NCBI GenBank assembly: GCA_021806765.1 | Contig: JAJZQR010000027.1 | Span: 1 to 29,768 of the forward strand | Origin: Chloroflexota bacterium | GTDB lineage: Bacteria; Chloroflexota; UBA6077 | Direction: 5' to 3' | DNA length: 29,768 bases | Part shown: piece by piece, positions 13,127-22,027 of the stretch | Numbering within the stretch: the stretch's first letter is position 1 | How the letters are laid out: each line of letters opens with the position of its first letter | Made by a program: the position numbers and the translations under genes | Notes under the pieces: generated by a model | What the model saw: the letters and a program-made list of their open reading frames with translations, nothing else | What the model was told of the DNA's origin: nothing | Database searches by the model: none

Positions 13127-14353
13127 ATGGCTGGAGGATTCACAGGGTTGAGGGTTCTCGACCTCTCACAGGCGCTGTCTGGTCCCTATTGTTCGACTAT
13201 TCTGGCCGACCTGGGAGCCGAGGTCATCAAGATTGAGCCTCCCCAGGGGGAGATTTTTCGTCACATGGGCCCCTACTATCGGGGCGAGTGGAGCAGCTAC
13301 TTCGTGGGCCTGCACCGCAGTAAGCGGGGCATCGTCCTCGACCTGAAGAAGGAGGCGGCGCGCCAGACCTTCCTGGATTTGGTCAAGGTTTCCGACGTGG
13401 TGCTGAACAACTTCCGGCCCGGCGTTCTGGATCGACTGGGGATCCCCTACACCGTGATGAAGGAGGTCAACCCCCGGATCATCGTAGCTTCTATCACCGG
13501 GTACGGTTCCACAGGGAGTTGCCAGCACCGATCGGCCTTCGATCTAGCGGTGGTGGCGGCCAGCGGGGTCCTCAGCGTGACCGGCACCGAGGAAGGGGAG
13601 TTGGTGAAGCCGGGTGTGCCGGTGGCAGACCTGTCGGCCGGCATGTTCGCGGCCATCGGGATCCTCACGGCTCTGTCCGAGCGGAACGTCAGCGGGCAGG
13701 GGCAGCAGGTGGACATCTCCATGTTCGACGCCCAGCTCTCCATGCTGAACTACCTGGTGTCCTGGTACACCGCTTCGGGAGAGGTACCCCGGCCCATCGG
13801 CACGGGGCATCAAGGGTTGGAGCCTTACGGCGCCTTCAAGACCATGGATGGTTTGTTGGTCTGGACCATCGGCACGGAGAGCTTCTGGCAGCAGCTCTGT
13901 CAGGTGCTGGGCATTCCGGAGATGGCCTCCGATCCACGGTTCGTCACAGCTCAGAACCGGCATACAAACCGGGACGAAATGAAGCGGATGCTGGAAGGGA
14001 TCCTGGCCACGCGGACCACGGCCGAATGGGCCGAACTGATGGAACAGGCGGGCATTCCCGCCGCACCGGTGAACACTCTGGACAAAGCGCTGGCGGAACC
14101 GTGCGTCGCGGAGCGGAACATGCTGGTGGAGGTGGATCAGCCGAGGTACGGCAAGGCCCTCATCGCCGGCAACCCGGTGAAGTTGTCCCGGACCCCTGGC
14201 GAGGAGTTCACGCCGACGCCGGCCCTGGGGGAGCACACCGAGGAGGTACTCAGGGTCGTGCTGGGCTATTCCTCGAGGAAGATACGGCAGCTGCTGCAAG
14301 AGGGCGCGGTGATGCAGTTTCAGTTGCCCCAGGATGCCCCTCCTACCGATTGA
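13127..14353 (+). CDS. Class III CoA-transferase (CaiB/BaiF family)
   Basis: 408 residues, full length for the family. ATG 13127 is placed 4 nt after GAGGGGG. Family features are the N-terminal LRVLDLSQALSGPYCSTILADLGAEVIKIEPP, the RSKRGIVLDLKK segment, NNFRPGVLDRLGI, and SAFDLAVVAASG, where the Asp of FD aligns with the catalytic aspartate that forms the acyl anhydride and CoA thioester intermediates. Later segments (GQGQQVDISMFDA, NRDEM, AGIPAAPVNT) are also typical. These enzymes move CoA between carboxylic acids such as formate/oxalate, carnitine, succinate or aromatic acids; the substrate cannot be told. It has its own promoter and lies just upstream of the buk-ptb-oxidoreductase operon, so a role in acyl-CoA or organic-acid metabolism is reasonable. 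Confidence 0.93.
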   Translation: MAGGFTGLRVLDLSQALSGPYCSTILADLGAEVIKIEPPQGEIFRHMGPYYRGEWSSYFVGLHRSKRGIVLDLKKEAARQTFLDLVKVSDVVLNNFRPGVLDRLGIPYTVMKEVNPRIIVASITGYGSTGSCQHRSAFDLAVVAASGVLSVTGTEEGELVKPGVPVADLSAGMFAAIGILTALSERNVSGQGQQVDISMFDAQLSMLNYLVSWYTASGEVPRPIGTGHQGLEPYGAFKTMDGLLVWTIGTESFWQQLCQVLGIPEMASDPRFVTAQNRHTNRDEMKRMLEGILATRTTAEWAELMEQAGIPAAPVNTLDKALAEPCVAERNMLVEVDQPRYGKALIAGNPVKLSRTPGEEFTPTPALGEHTEEVLRVVLGYSSRKIRQLLQEGAVMQFQLPQDAPPTD

Positions 14354-14378
14354 TGGCCCTGGCAGCTCGGTGTAGAAT
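14350..14378 (+). promoter_or_regulatory. Candidate promoter for the buk-ptb-oxidoreductase operon
   Basis: TTGATG (14350-14355, 4 of 6 matches) and TAGAAT (14373-14378, 5 of 6) are separated by exactly 17 bp. The -35 overlaps the stop codon of the CoA-transferase gene. Transcription would start near 14385, leaving a leader of about 85 nt before the buk GTG. Confidence 0.55.
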
Positions 14379-14469
14379 AGCTCACGGGGCGGATTCTGCG
14401 AAGCTGCTGCCGTGACGATGCAGTCAACCAGGACGGGTTTGACCCATCTGGCTCCTTTGTGGAGGCGGT

Positions 14470-15570
14470 GTGCGCAGGCTCATCTTGGTGATTAACCCGG
14501 GGTCTACCTCGACCAAGCTGGCGCTCTTCGAGGACGAGAGCGCCCTGGTGGCCGATACCCTCCACCATACCCCCGAGGAACTGGCCTCCTTCTCCCACAT
14601 CCTCGACCAGTTGCCCATGCGGCTGGATGCCGTGCGCGGATGGCTCCATGCTCAACTCGACCACCTCTCTTCGACGGAGGGAGTCGCCGCTTCCCTGGAA
14701 GCCGTAGCTGCCAGGGGCGGCCTGCTACGCCCCCTACCCAGCGGCACCTACCTCATCGACGGGGAGATGCTGTCCGATCTCCGCGACCCCGACAGGAGAC
14801 AGCACGCCTCCAACCTGGCTGCGCTGATCGCGGCCGAGTTAATGCAGGAATACGGGGTGCCGGGTTACTGCACGGACCCGGTATGCGTGGACGAGATGGA
14901 AGATGTGGCCCGGCTGTCGGGTCTCCCGGAACTGGAGCGGCACAGCCTGAGTCATGCCCTCTCCATGAAGTCGGTAGCGCGGCGCGCGGCAGGCGAGTTG
15001 GGCGGCCGGTACGAAGACCTGAATCTGGTAGTGGTGCACCTGGGAGGTGGCATCTCCGTTTCCGCCCACCGGCAGGGGCGGATGGTGGACGTGAACAACG
15101 CCAACGACCAGGGACCCTTCTCGCCCGAGCGGGTGGGGACGTTGCCCCTGACCGGGCTGCTGGAGTTGATCCGGTCTGGGGATGCTGCCTCCCTCCGGCG
15201 ACGTTTCTGGGGTGGGGGCGGACTGGTGGCGCACCTGGGAACGAACGATGGCCAGGAGGTGGAGCGGCGCATCGCGACGGGCGATCAGAAGGCGCTGCTG
15301 GTCTATCGGGCCATGGCTTATCAGGTGTCCAAAGAGATAGGCGCCATGGCGGCGGCTCTGGGTAGCAGGCCAGATGCCGTCGTTCTGACCGGAGGGCTCG
15401 CCCATTCCGAGATGTTCGTGGGTTGGATAGCCCAGAGGGTTTCTTTCCTCGGCCGGATACTGGTGTATCCGGGGGGAGAGGAGATGGCGGCTCTCGCCGC
15501 TGGAACGCTGCGGGTGCAGCGGGGCGAGGAACAGGCAAAGAGGTACGGGGAGTCGGTGAGACGGATGTAG
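14470..15570 (+). CDS. buk: Butyrate (branched-chain fatty acid) kinase
   Basis: 366 residues, normal for the family. GTG 14470 follows GGAGG with 4-nt spacing. It is an ASKHA-fold acyl kinase: the N-terminal phosphate loop LVINPGSTSTKLALF, the CTDPVCVDEMEDVARLSG segment, LSHALSMKSVARRAA, VVVHLGGGISVSAH, the GPFSPERVGTLP region, and C-terminal VVLTGGLAHSE with YPGGEEMAALAAG. The best fit is butyrate kinase rather than acetate kinase (length, HxxxMKxVARRAA and VDVNNANDQGPFSPER). It converts (iso)butyryl-phosphate plus ADP to acid plus ATP. It opens a probable operon and is followed 37 bp later by ptb, the enzyme that makes its substrate. The branched-chain oxidoreductase downstream suggests that isobutyrate, isovalerate or 2-methylbutyrate are products. 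Confidence 0.93.
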   Translation: MRRLILVINPGSTSTKLALFEDESALVADTLHHTPEELASFSHILDQLPMRLDAVRGWLHAQLDHLSSTEGVAASLEAVAARGGLLRPLPSGTYLIDGEMLSDLRDPDRRQHASNLAALIAAELMQEYGVPGYCTDPVCVDEMEDVARLSGLPELERHSLSHALSMKSVARRAAGELGGRYEDLNLVVVHLGGGISVSAHRQGRMVDVNNANDQGPFSPERVGTLPLTGLLELIRSGDAASLRRRFWGGGGLVAHLGTNDGQEVERRIATGDQKALLVYRAMAYQVSKEIGAMAAALGSRPDAVVLTGGLAHSEMFVGWIAQRVSFLGRILVYPGGEEMAALAAGTLRVQRGEEQAKRYGESVRRM

Positions 15571-15607
15571 CCAGCCTTACAGCGATTGACGTTCGGAGGG
15601 AGGGTGC

Positions 15608-16651
15608 GTGGCGCGGACCAAGGTAGAACGTTTGGATGACCTTCTCGCGGTGGCTCGGGGGGTGGGCCCGGCTCGGGTAGCCATCGCCTCGCCCGAGGAG
15701 CGAGAGGTTCTCCTGGCGGTGCGGGATGCCGTTCGAGCTGGGATAGCTCTGCCCTATCTGGTGGGGGACGGCCAGCGTATCGCCGCGGTGGCGGCGAGGG
15801 AGGGCATCGATCTCCAGGAGCTGAAGGGCCAACTGGTGGATGTACCTGCTGGGGAAGGGCAATCCACCGAAGTGGCTCGCAGGGCCGTGGAGTTGGTGCA
15901 TCGAGGCCAGGCAACGGTTCTGATGAAAGGGAAAATGGAGACGGCGGACCTGCTGCGAGCGACCCTGGATCGCGACGTAGGACTTCGCACCGGGCGTCTT
16001 CTCAGCCACGTTGCCCTGATCGAGATGCCAGGGCTCGACCGGCTGCTGTACGTTACGGACGGTGGGGTGGTGCTCTTCCCGAACCTTCATCAGAAACTGG
16101 ATATTGCCCGTAACGCTGTGGCCGTGGCTCATGCCCTGGGATTGGCCGAACCGAAGATCGCGGTGCTGGCGCCGGCGGAGTTGGTGAACAGCGAGATACC
16201 AGCAACGGTGGATGCCGCTGCCCTGGCGAAGATGGCCGATCGGGGCCAGATTACGGGGGCCCTGGTGGATGGCCCTTTCGGTCTGGACAACGCCGTCTCC
16301 ATCGCTGCCGCCGAAACTAAGGGGATTCACGGCCCGGTGGCCGGTAGGGCCGACATTCTGTTGGTGCCCAGCGTCGAGGCGGGCAACTTGATGGCCAAGG
16401 TGATGACCTTTCTGGCCGGCGGGCGGATGGCGGGGATCGTGGTAGGTGCCAGCGCCCCCATCGTGATCACTTCCAGGGCAGATCCTCACCAGGGGAAGCT
16501 ACTTTCCATCGCGCTGGGTGTGATTCTGGCCGCAGAGCAGAAGGGCGAAAGGGCCCAGGGGTCGCGGAAGGGAGCGGTACCCGAACTGGGCTTATCCGGA
16601 GAGGCCCTATCGGAAGGAGATTCCGGCGGCAAGCTGGCTGGACAGAGGTAG
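15608..16651 (+). CDS. ptb: Phosphate butyryltransferase
   Basis: GTG 15608 follows a GGAGGGAGG site at good spacing. 347 residues of the phosphate acetyl/butyryltransferase fold: AIASPEEREVL, PYLVGDGQRIAAVAA, VLMKGKMETADLLRATLD, LLSHVALIEMPG, VVLFPNLHQKLDIARNAV, ITGALVDGPFGLDNAVS and a C-terminal GIVVGASAPIVITSRAD. The ALVDGPFGLDNA and MKGKMET segments fit Ptb better than Pta. It exchanges CoA for phosphate on butyryl-CoA or branched acyl-CoA, providing acyl-phosphate for Buk. The order buk-ptb is compact (37 bp). The last 35 residues or so (rich in Gly, Ser, Lys) extend past the usual end of about 300 and look disordered. Confidence 0.92.
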   Translation: MARTKVERLDDLLAVARGVGPARVAIASPEEREVLLAVRDAVRAGIALPYLVGDGQRIAAVAAREGIDLQELKGQLVDVPAGEGQSTEVARRAVELVHRGQATVLMKGKMETADLLRATLDRDVGLRTGRLLSHVALIEMPGLDRLLYVTDGGVVLFPNLHQKLDIARNAVAVAHALGLAEPKIAVLAPAELVNSEIPATVDAAALAKMADRGQITGALVDGPFGLDNAVSIAAAETKGIHGPVAGRADILLVPSVEAGNLMAKVMTFLAGGRMAGIVVGASAPIVITSRADPHQGKLLSIALGVILAAEQKGERAQGSRKGAVPELGLSGEALSEGDSGGKLAGQR

Positions 16652-16741
16652 TGTCCAGTCAGTTTTGTGTTGTTCGCAGCACCTTCCAGATCTAAATGGA
16701 TTGGAGAAAGAAAGCGGGTCCAGCGGATTGGAGGGCAACCA

Positions 16742-16966
16742 TTGGGGTACATAGAGATCGACGAGGAGCGATGCAAAGGGTGTGAGCTGTGCGGGGCCGC
16801 ATGCCCGAGAGACTTGATCCACTTCTCCGGCCGGATCAACCACCTGGGCTACCACCCTGCAGAGTTCAACCAGGGGGAGCAGGCGAACGGCAAGGGAAAG
16901 GGGTGCACCGGATGCGCTGTGTGTGGCACGGTGTGCCCGGAGACGGCGATATCCGTATATCGCTGA
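16742..16966 (+). CDS. Ferredoxin-type delta subunit of 2-oxoacid:ferredoxin oxidoreductase
   Basis: TTG 16742 is preferred: GGAGGG (16730-16735) lies 6 nt upstream and it gives a 74-residue protein beginning MGYIEIDEERC. A GTG at 16667 would add 25 basic residues and has no binding site. Two 4Fe-4S sites are clear: C11-C14-C17 with C21 (CKGCELCGAACP) and C55-C58-C61 with C65 (CTGCAVCGTVCP). The spacing between clusters and the following alpha, beta and gamma subunit genes mark it as the PorD/KorD/VorD-type electron carrier subunit. It passes electrons from the thiamine-diphosphate site to soluble ferredoxin. It lies 90 bp after ptb and is separated by 225 bp from the alpha subunit gene; that gap holds a row of hairpins. 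Confidence 0.9.
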   Translation: MGYIEIDEERCKGCELCGAACPRDLIHFSGRINHLGYHPAEFNQGEQANGKGKGCTGCAVCGTVCPETAISVYR

Positions 16967-16987
16967 CCTGAAGATCCAACGGCGTAG

Positions 16988-17163
16988 TGGCCGGCGTCTC
17001 TGCCGGCCATGGCGATGGGCAATCGCCAGGACAGCCCTCACCCTGACCCTCTCCCAGAGGGAGAGGGAAAGATGGAGCCAGCCTCTCCCAAAAGGAGAGG
17101 CGAGAAGAGAACCCGGTCTCCCAAAAGGAGCAGGGAACCCTCCCCTCCCAAAAGGAAGGGGAG
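16988..17163. repeat. Array of six small stem-loops, three sharing a TCCCAAAAGGA core
   Basis: In the 225-bp gap between the delta and alpha subunit genes: TGGCCGGC/GCCGGCCA (16988-17009), TGGCGAT/ATCGCCA (17010-17028), CCCTCTCCC-AGA-GGGAGAGGG (17047-17067), GCCTCTCC/GGAGAGGC (17081-17101), CTCC/GGAG (17118-17130), and an imperfect CTCCCC...GGGGAG (17140-17163). The last three share the 11-mer TCCCAAAAGGA at 17086, 17119 and 17146. None has a T-run. They could be REP-like elements, RNA-processing sites or partial terminators within the operon. Confidence 0.8.
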
Positions 17164-17191
17164 AGAAGCCGAATGGTGAAGGTGTAAGGGT

Positions 17192-18286
17192 ATGGCAGCA
17201 CAAGCGGAACCAGTGACAGATACCGAGTCGCGGGTGCTGATGGAGGGCAACGAGGCCTTCGGCGAGGGGGCCATACGGGCAGGGTGCGACGCCTACTTCG
17301 GCTATCCGATTACCCCCCAAACGGAGTTGCTGGAGTATATGGCGCGCCGGATGCCGGCCTTGGGGAGGGCCTTCGTCCAGGCCGAGAGCGAGGTTGCGGC
17401 CATCAATATGGTGCTGGGTGCCGCTGCCTCCGGCGCCCGGGCGATGACTTCCTCTTCGAGCCCCGGTATCAGCCTCAAACAGGAGGGGATCTCCTACCTT
17501 GCCGGTAACGAGCTGCCGGCGGTGATAGTGAACGTCATGCGAGGTGGCCCCGGGTTGGGCAACGTGGCTCCGGCCCAGGGCGATTACTTCCAGGCCACCA
17601 AGGGCGGAGGACACGGGGTCTATCACCCCATCGTGCTGGCCCCGGCCTCGGTGCAGGAGGCGATGGATCTCACCGCGCTGGCCTTCGATCTGGCGGATCG
17701 TTACAGGACTCCGGTGATGGTGCTGGCCGACGGTGTCATCGGCCAGACGGTCGAGCCGGTGGTGCTCAAGGAGTACCCCAGACCGGCGGACTTGCCTCTC
17801 AAGGATTGGGCGCTAGGGGGCAGCGCGGGCAGGAAGAAGAGGATCATCCAGTCGATCGGGTTGGAACCGGAGGTGCTGGAGCCGCGCAATCAGCGGCTGC
17901 TTCAGAAGTATGCCGTAATCAGGGAGAGAGAGGTTCGCTGGGCCGGCAGCTATTTGGAGGACGCCGACCTGGCGGTGATAGCCTTTGGCACCCCCGCGCG
18001 AGTCGGCTTGAGCGCGGCGAGGGCCGCCCGGGCAGCGGGGCTTTCGGTGGGTCTCTTCCGGCCGATTACCCTTTTCCCTTTCCCGGAACGGGAGATCGCC
18101 GATCTGGCGGGTCGGGTTAAGGGGATACTGGTGGTCGAACTGAACCAGGGTCAGATGCTGGAGGACGTGCAGCGGGTGGTGGCGGGCCGGGTCCCTGTGC
18201 ACTTTGCCGGCCGTCTGGGAGGGTTCGTGGTGACGCCCGACGAAGTGCTGGCGGCGCTGAAGCAGCTTTGGGAGGAACCGAGATGA
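17192..18286 (+). CDS. 2-oxoacid:ferredoxin oxidoreductase alpha subunit (VorB/KorA type)
   Basis: 364 residues. ATG 17192 is the first start after the hairpin row, with a weak AAGG site. The alpha-subunit signature is complete: [78 protein letters not shown], then the C-terminal transketolase-like region ending [19 protein letters not shown]. Together with the beta subunit it forms the thiamine-diphosphate active site that decarboxylates a 2-oxoacid with CoA and ferredoxin. Separate alpha, beta, gamma and delta genes are the four-subunit form. Known 3-methyl-2-oxobutanoate (VOR) and 2-oxoglutarate (KOR) enzymes share this layout; the adjoining ptb-buk pair favours branched-chain or similar acyl products. 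The stop overlaps the beta start by ATGA. Confidence 0.92.
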   Translation: MAAQAEPVTDTESRVLMEGNEAFGEGAIRAGCDAYFGYPITPQTELLEYMARRMPALGRAFVQAESEVAAINMVLGAAASGARAMTSSSSPGISLKQEGISYLAGNELPAVIVNVMRGGPGLGNVAPAQGDYFQATKGGGHGVYHPIVLAPASVQEAMDLTALAFDLADRYRTPVMVLADGVIGQTVEPVVLKEYPRPADLPLKDWALGGSAGRKKRIIQSIGLEPEVLEPRNQRLLQKYAVIREREVRWAGSYLEDADLAVIAFGTPARVGLSAARAARAAGLSVGLFRPITLFPFPEREIADLAGRVKGILVVELNQGQMLEDVQRVVAGRVPVHFAGRLGGFVVTPDEVLAALKQLWEEPR

Positions 18287-19056
18287 GCGCGACTACTCAG
18301 ACTGCTCAGAAGGTGTTCAGCCGGCCAAGGTCGCTCTCCACGACATTGACCCACTACTGCCCTGGATGTGGCCATGGGATCGTGCACCGACTGGTGGCGG
18401 AGGCGATAGACGAGCTGGGGTTGCAGGAGCGGACCGTGGCCGTCTGGCCGGTGGGTTGCGCGGTGTTTGGATACAACTATTTCGAGTTCGATGGCTGCGA
18501 GGCTGCCCATGGAAGGGCGCCAGCGGTGGCCACCGGCATCAAGCGAGTCCATCCGGAGTTGTTCGTCTTCACTTATCAAGGAGACGGCGATCTGGGGGCC
18601 ATCGGCACCGCCGAGATCATTCACGCGGCAGCCAGGGGCGAGAACATCTCCGTCATCTTCGTCAACAACGCCGTCTACGGGATGACCGGCGGCCAAATGG
18701 CGCCCACCACGCTGGCGGGACAGAAGACTACGTCTACCCCGACGGGGCGTGAGCCCAGCAGGGCCGGCTACCCGATTCGGGTCAGCGAGATGCTGGCAAC
18801 CCTGGAGGGTCCGCGCTACATAACCAGAGTGGGGGTTCACACCCCGACCGCTATTCGGAAGGCGGGAGCTGCGATCCGGAGGGCCTTCAAGTGTCAGCTG
18901 TCCGGACTTGGTTTCTCGCTGGTAGAGGTCCTTTCCCCCTGTCCCACCAACTGGGGAGTAACGCCAAAGGACGCGCAGCGCTGGCTGGAGGAAAGGATGA
19001 TCCCCTACTACCCGTTGGGTGACATAAAGATCGCACCGGGCGTAGAGTCTCTCTGA
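18283..19056 (+). CDS. 2-oxoacid:ferredoxin oxidoreductase beta subunit (TPP-binding)
   Basis: ATG 18283 lies 7 nt after GGAGG and overlaps the alpha stop (ATGA), so the two are translationally coupled. The 257-residue protein has [10 protein letters not shown] at residues 23-32, [14 protein letters not shown], the thiamine-diphosphate/Mg motif GDGDLGAIG (100-108) with [16 protein letters not shown] following (NN at 128-129), and a C-terminal [13 protein letters not shown] segment. It carries the cofactor that attacks the 2-oxoacid. SPCPTNWG and the GMTGGQ motif are shared by KOR and VOR enzymes, so the substrate is not settled by this subunit alone. About 70 bp separate it from the gamma gene. 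Confidence 0.93.
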   Translation: MSATTQTAQKVFSRPRSLSTTLTHYCPGCGHGIVHRLVAEAIDELGLQERTVAVWPVGCAVFGYNYFEFDGCEAAHGRAPAVATGIKRVHPELFVFTYQGDGDLGAIGTAEIIHAAARGENISVIFVNNAVYGMTGGQMAPTTLAGQKTTSTPTGREPSRAGYPIRVSEMLATLEGPRYITRVGVHTPTAIRKAGAAIRRAFKCQLSGLGFSLVEVLSPCPTNWGVTPKDAQRWLEERMIPYYPLGDIKIAPGVESL

Positions 19057-19128
19057 GGCATGCGGGCGGGCCCTGGCATCCAGGGCCTCTCATCGCAAGA
19101 GTCATGACCTGCTGCAGGAGGAAACGAC

Positions 19129-19695
19129 ATGGAGCAGGACCACGAGATCATTATCGCAGGGTTCGGCGGCCAGGGTGTCCTGTTCGCCGGAATGGTTCTG
19201 GCCCACGCGGCGCTCCACGCCGGCCGCAATGTGGCCTGGATACCCTCCTACGGCCCCGAGATGCGGGGCGGCACCGCGGGCTGCACGGTGATCCTTTCCC
19301 ACGAGGAGGTTGGGTCGCCCATCGTGAGCCAGCCCTCGGCGGCCATAGTGATGAACGAGCCTTCCCTGGCGAAGTATGGTCCGCGGGTGAAGCCCGGTGG
19401 GGTGCTGGTGATCAACCGCTCCCTCGCCAGGGCACCCTTCTCCCGGGCGGACATTCGCATTCTGGAGGTCCCTGCCAACGATATCGCCGTCGAGGTGGGC
19501 ACCGACCGGGCGGCCAACATGGTTGCCCTGGGGGCATTGCTGCAGGCCACTAATGCCCTGCCGATGGAGGTGGTGGAGCAGGCGATGGCAGAGGCTCTCG
19601 GCCCCGGGAAGGAGCGCTTTGTGGAGCCAAACAGGGAGGCGCTGCGACGGGGCGCCCGACTGGCTGAGAAGCTACTGGCCGGCGTGGCGGGCTGA
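19129..19695 (+). CDS. 2-oxoacid:ferredoxin oxidoreductase gamma subunit
   Basis: ATG 19129 follows AGGAGG with 7-nt spacing. The 188-residue protein starts with the gamma signature IIIAGFGGQGVLFAGMVLAHAAL, followed by VAWIPSYGPEMRGGTAGCTVILS, and has the ending pattern GTDRAANMVALGALLQATNALPMEVVEQAM of this family. It binds CoA and completes the catalytic complex. It is the last gene of the buk-ptb-oxidoreductase operon; a nested hairpin at 19736-19787 follows within 45 bp, and the next gene is on the other strand. Confidence 0.93.
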   Translation: MEQDHEIIIAGFGGQGVLFAGMVLAHAALHAGRNVAWIPSYGPEMRGGTAGCTVILSHEEVGSPIVSQPSAAIVMNEPSLAKYGPRVKPGGVLVINRSLARAPFSRADIRILEVPANDIAVEVGTDRAANMVALGALLQATNALPMEVVEQAMAEALGPGKERFVEPNREALRRGARLAEKLLAGVAG

Positions 19696-19735
19696 TTGCC
19701 GCCGGATAGGCCGGGATGGACCGGGGACGAAACGG

Positions 19736-19787
19736 GATGGGCGGGACAGGCAGGATGCGATCTACATCCTGCCTATCTTCGCCCATC
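19736..19787. terminator. Nested hairpin after the oxidoreductase operon
   Basis: Outer arms GATGGGCG (19736-19743) and CGCCCATC (19780-19787), inner arms AGGCAGGATG (19748-19757) and CATCCTGCCT (19765-19774), separated by small internal loops, give an 18-bp interrupted stem with a 7-nt loop. It sits between the convergent gamma-subunit and chemotaxis genes and may end transcription from both sides. GGCAGGATG-type palindromes also occur as dispersed repeats. A perfect GGAGGATCCTCC lies at about 19827-19838. Confidence 0.6.
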
Positions 19788-19855
19788 TTGCTGGTGACCC
19801 CTGTTGCGCTGCGCCCGAACAGACGGGAGGATCCTCCACTCCAGGTATCAGTGCG

Positions 19856-22027
19856 CTACGCCGTCACCACGGACGTGAAGGGCGACTGCTCGTGGACCTG
19901 AGACCTGTCCCAGTCTTTCTGACGGCGCCGCATCACCGGCTCGGTCTCCTCGGCAGTCGTGAAATGGGCCACGGAAGTACGTAGTTCCTCCGCAACGGTC
20001 GCCAGGTTCTGGGCCTGAGTGACCATCTCCTGGACTCGGGTTCTCATCTCCTCGGTGGAGGCGCTGACCTCTTCGGAGGCCGCGCTGGTTTGCTCGCTTA
20101 CGGCCGCCACCTTCTCGATGGAGCCGCTAACCTGCTGGCTGGAGGCCGCCATTTCCTCGGTGGCTGCTGTGGCTTCCTCTACCACCGTCGAGACCGAGTC
20201 CATCAGGCTGACCACCTTCTGGGAGACCGATTCCATCTCCTTGACGGCAGAAGCAATCTGGACGACCTGGTTGTTGGCGATTTCGACTGAAGAGAGTATG
20301 TTCTTCAGGGCTTGAGCGGCTTCCTCGGCCAACCCGGTGCCGGTGTCTACCTCCCTCGCCCCCAACTCCATGGCTTCCACTGCTTCCTGGGTTCCCCTCT
20401 GGACCTGGGCGATCAGGTCGGCGATCTCCCTGGTGGACTTGCTGGATCGCTCCGCCAGCTTTCTCACCTCGTCGGCGACGACCGCGAAGCCCTTTCCGTG
20501 CTCCCCGGCCCTGGCCGCCTCGATGGCCGCGTTCAGCGCCAGCAGGTTGGTCTGCTCGGCGATGTCGTCGATGGCCTCCACGATCGAACCGATCTGAGTA
20601 GAGTACTTATCCAGTTCGCGCACCTTGGCAGCGGCGGAGTTGGTGGCGGTCTTGACGGCGGTCATTCCCTGGGTAGATTTCCGCACGGTCTCAGTTCCCG
20701 ACTGAGCCGCGCTCCCCGTCTGCTCTCCCACCGACGACAACTGTTGCGTGGCAGCGGCCACCTGAGCTATGGATCTGTTGAGTTGCACTAGAGAGGCCGC
20801 CGTCTTCTCCACCACTCCAGCCTCCTCCTGCGCGCCCCTGGCAATCTGGTTGATAGTTCGGGAGAGTTGCTCTACGGATACCGAGGTCTCCTGGAGGGCA
20901 GCGGACTGCTCCTGGTTGCCCCGAGCTACTTCCTGAATGGTGATGGCGATTTGCTGGGTAACCGAGTGGGCCTGATCCGAACTGATGTAGAGCTGCCGGC
21001 CGTACTCGGCCACCGTGTCGGCGTTCTGACTCACGGCCGAAACCAGGCCTCGGAGCCCGCCGGTCATAAGGCCGAAGGCTTCCTCGGCGGCCGCAAGTTG
21101 GGCCCGCATTGAGTTGAAGGATCTCACCAGTTGCCCGGTCTCGTCGTTTCCCTGGACTGGAAGCTCCCCGGTCTGCACCGTGAGACGTCGAGTGAGATCG
21201 CCCCGGGAGGCGGCGGCCAGTTCCGACGCCAGCGCGGCCAGATCTGTGCTCGCGATCTGCTGGGCCGCCTGAGCAACTTTAGCCACGGGCGATGCGATGC
21301 GGCCGGCGATAAAGTACGCAACAGCTCCCAGGACCAGCACAGCGCCAAGCATGGCCAGCAGGAGGCGCCGGGTTGTCTCCTCCTGATAGGCTGCTATCCT
21401 CTGAATGGAGAAGCCGATCCGGAACCCTCCCCAGTGCTGCCCTCGCACTGTAATGGGTGCGGAGATATCCCACATGGTTTCTCCGGTATCCCGGCGGTAG
21501 ACCTGGCGCAAGAACTCCTGGACGTTGCGACCGGCGGTCAAACCCACCTCGTCGTTGAAGATGCGCTTGGTTCGGTTGAGAGAAGGATCGTTGTTCTGGG
21601 CAGAGTACTTGGTGTTGTGGGTTGGCAGGTAGCCGTTGCGGTCGACGGCTACAGCGAAGACCACCTCCGGGTCCTTCAGGAAGCTGTCTTCGAGCCTCTG
21701 AAGAGCCTTATCGGTGAAGCCGTCGTAGGCGGTGTGGTATTTCTGCGGATCGGTGTTCGGTATGGGCTGATAGCTGGTGTCGAAGAGTTGCTCGGGAGTG
21801 AGTTTCCCCGAGGCGAGCGCCTCTTCGAACGCGTCGCTGACGGCCTGGGCTCCCGTGAGCGCCAGGATCTTGCCCTTCGCCAGCAGCATTTCTTCCTCCA
21901 TCTTCTGCTGCTGGTCCAGATCATAGAGGGCGAAGGCAGCCAATACGACGGCCAGGGTGACCGTCATGATCAGGGCGATCTTCCTGCGCAGGCTGTCTCC
22001 AAAGTACCCGGTCAGACGCCGAAGCAT
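19856..22027 (-). CDS. Methyl-accepting chemotaxis protein
   Basis: 723 residues. A first membrane helix (about 15-37, [20 protein letters not shown]) and a second (about 222-244) bracket an extracytoplasmic sensor containing [11 protein letters not shown] and NRTKRIFND, a combination I recognise from periplasmic sensor domains of other chemoreceptors, ligand unknown. A HAMP region follows (to about 315), then the long coiled-coil signalling domain with the highly conserved tip [38 protein letters not shown] that contacts CheA and CheW. Methylation-type Gln/Glu sites are in the flanking helices. The C-terminus lacks a CheR-tethering pentapeptide. ATG 22027 has an AAAGGA site about 11 nt upstream. 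No che or flagellar genes are in the window, so it is a stand-alone receptor gene, convergent with the oxidoreductase operon and divergent from mnhA. Confidence 0.95.
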   Translation of the reverse strand: MLRRLTGYFGDSLRRKIALIMTVTLAVVLAAFALYDLDQQQKMEEEMLLAKGKILALTGAQAVSDAFEEALASGKLTPEQLFDTSYQPIPNTDPQKYHTAYDGFTDKALQRLEDSFLKDPEVVFAVAVDRNGYLPTHNTKYSAQNNDPSLNRTKRIFNDEVGLTAGRNVQEFLRQVYRRDTGETMWDISAPITVRGQHWGGFRIGFSIQRIAAYQEETTRRLLLAMLGAVLVLGAVAYFIAGRIASPVAKVAQAAQQIASTDLAALASELAAASRGDLTRRLTVQTGELPVQGNDETGQLVRSFNSMRAQLAAAEEAFGLMTGGLRGLVSAVSQNADTVAEYGRQLYISSDQAHSVTQQIAITIQEVARGNQEQSAALQETSVSVEQLSRTINQIARGAQEEAGVVEKTAASLVQLNRSIAQVAAATQQLSSVGEQTGSAAQSGTETVRKSTQGMTAVKTATNSAAAKVRELDKYSTQIGSIVEAIDDIAEQTNLLALNAAIEAARAGEHGKGFAVVADEVRKLAERSSKSTREIADLIAQVQRGTQEAVEAMELGAREVDTGTGLAEEAAQALKNILSSVEIANNQVVQIASAVKEMESVSQKVVSLMDSVSTVVEEATAATEEMAASSQQVSGSIEKVAAVSEQTSAASEEVSASTEEMRTRVQEMVTQAQNLATVAEELRTSVAHFTTAEETEPVMRRRQKDWDRSQVHEQSPFTSVVTA

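Noticed and set aside
14753..16489. 578-residue minus-strand frame across buk and ptb
   Set aside because: Antisense shadow crossing two clear genes; Pro/Arg/Ser-rich and without recognisable domains.
15608..16651. Phosphate acetyltransferase (Pta) as an alternative to Ptb
   Set aside because: Motifs such as VLMKGKMET and its place directly after butyrate kinase favour Ptb; acetate-specific activity cannot be fully excluded.
16667..16741. N-terminal extension of the ferredoxin subunit from GTG 16667
   Set aside because: No ribosome binding site and no family similarity in the 25 residues; TTG 16742 has GGAGGG at ideal distance.
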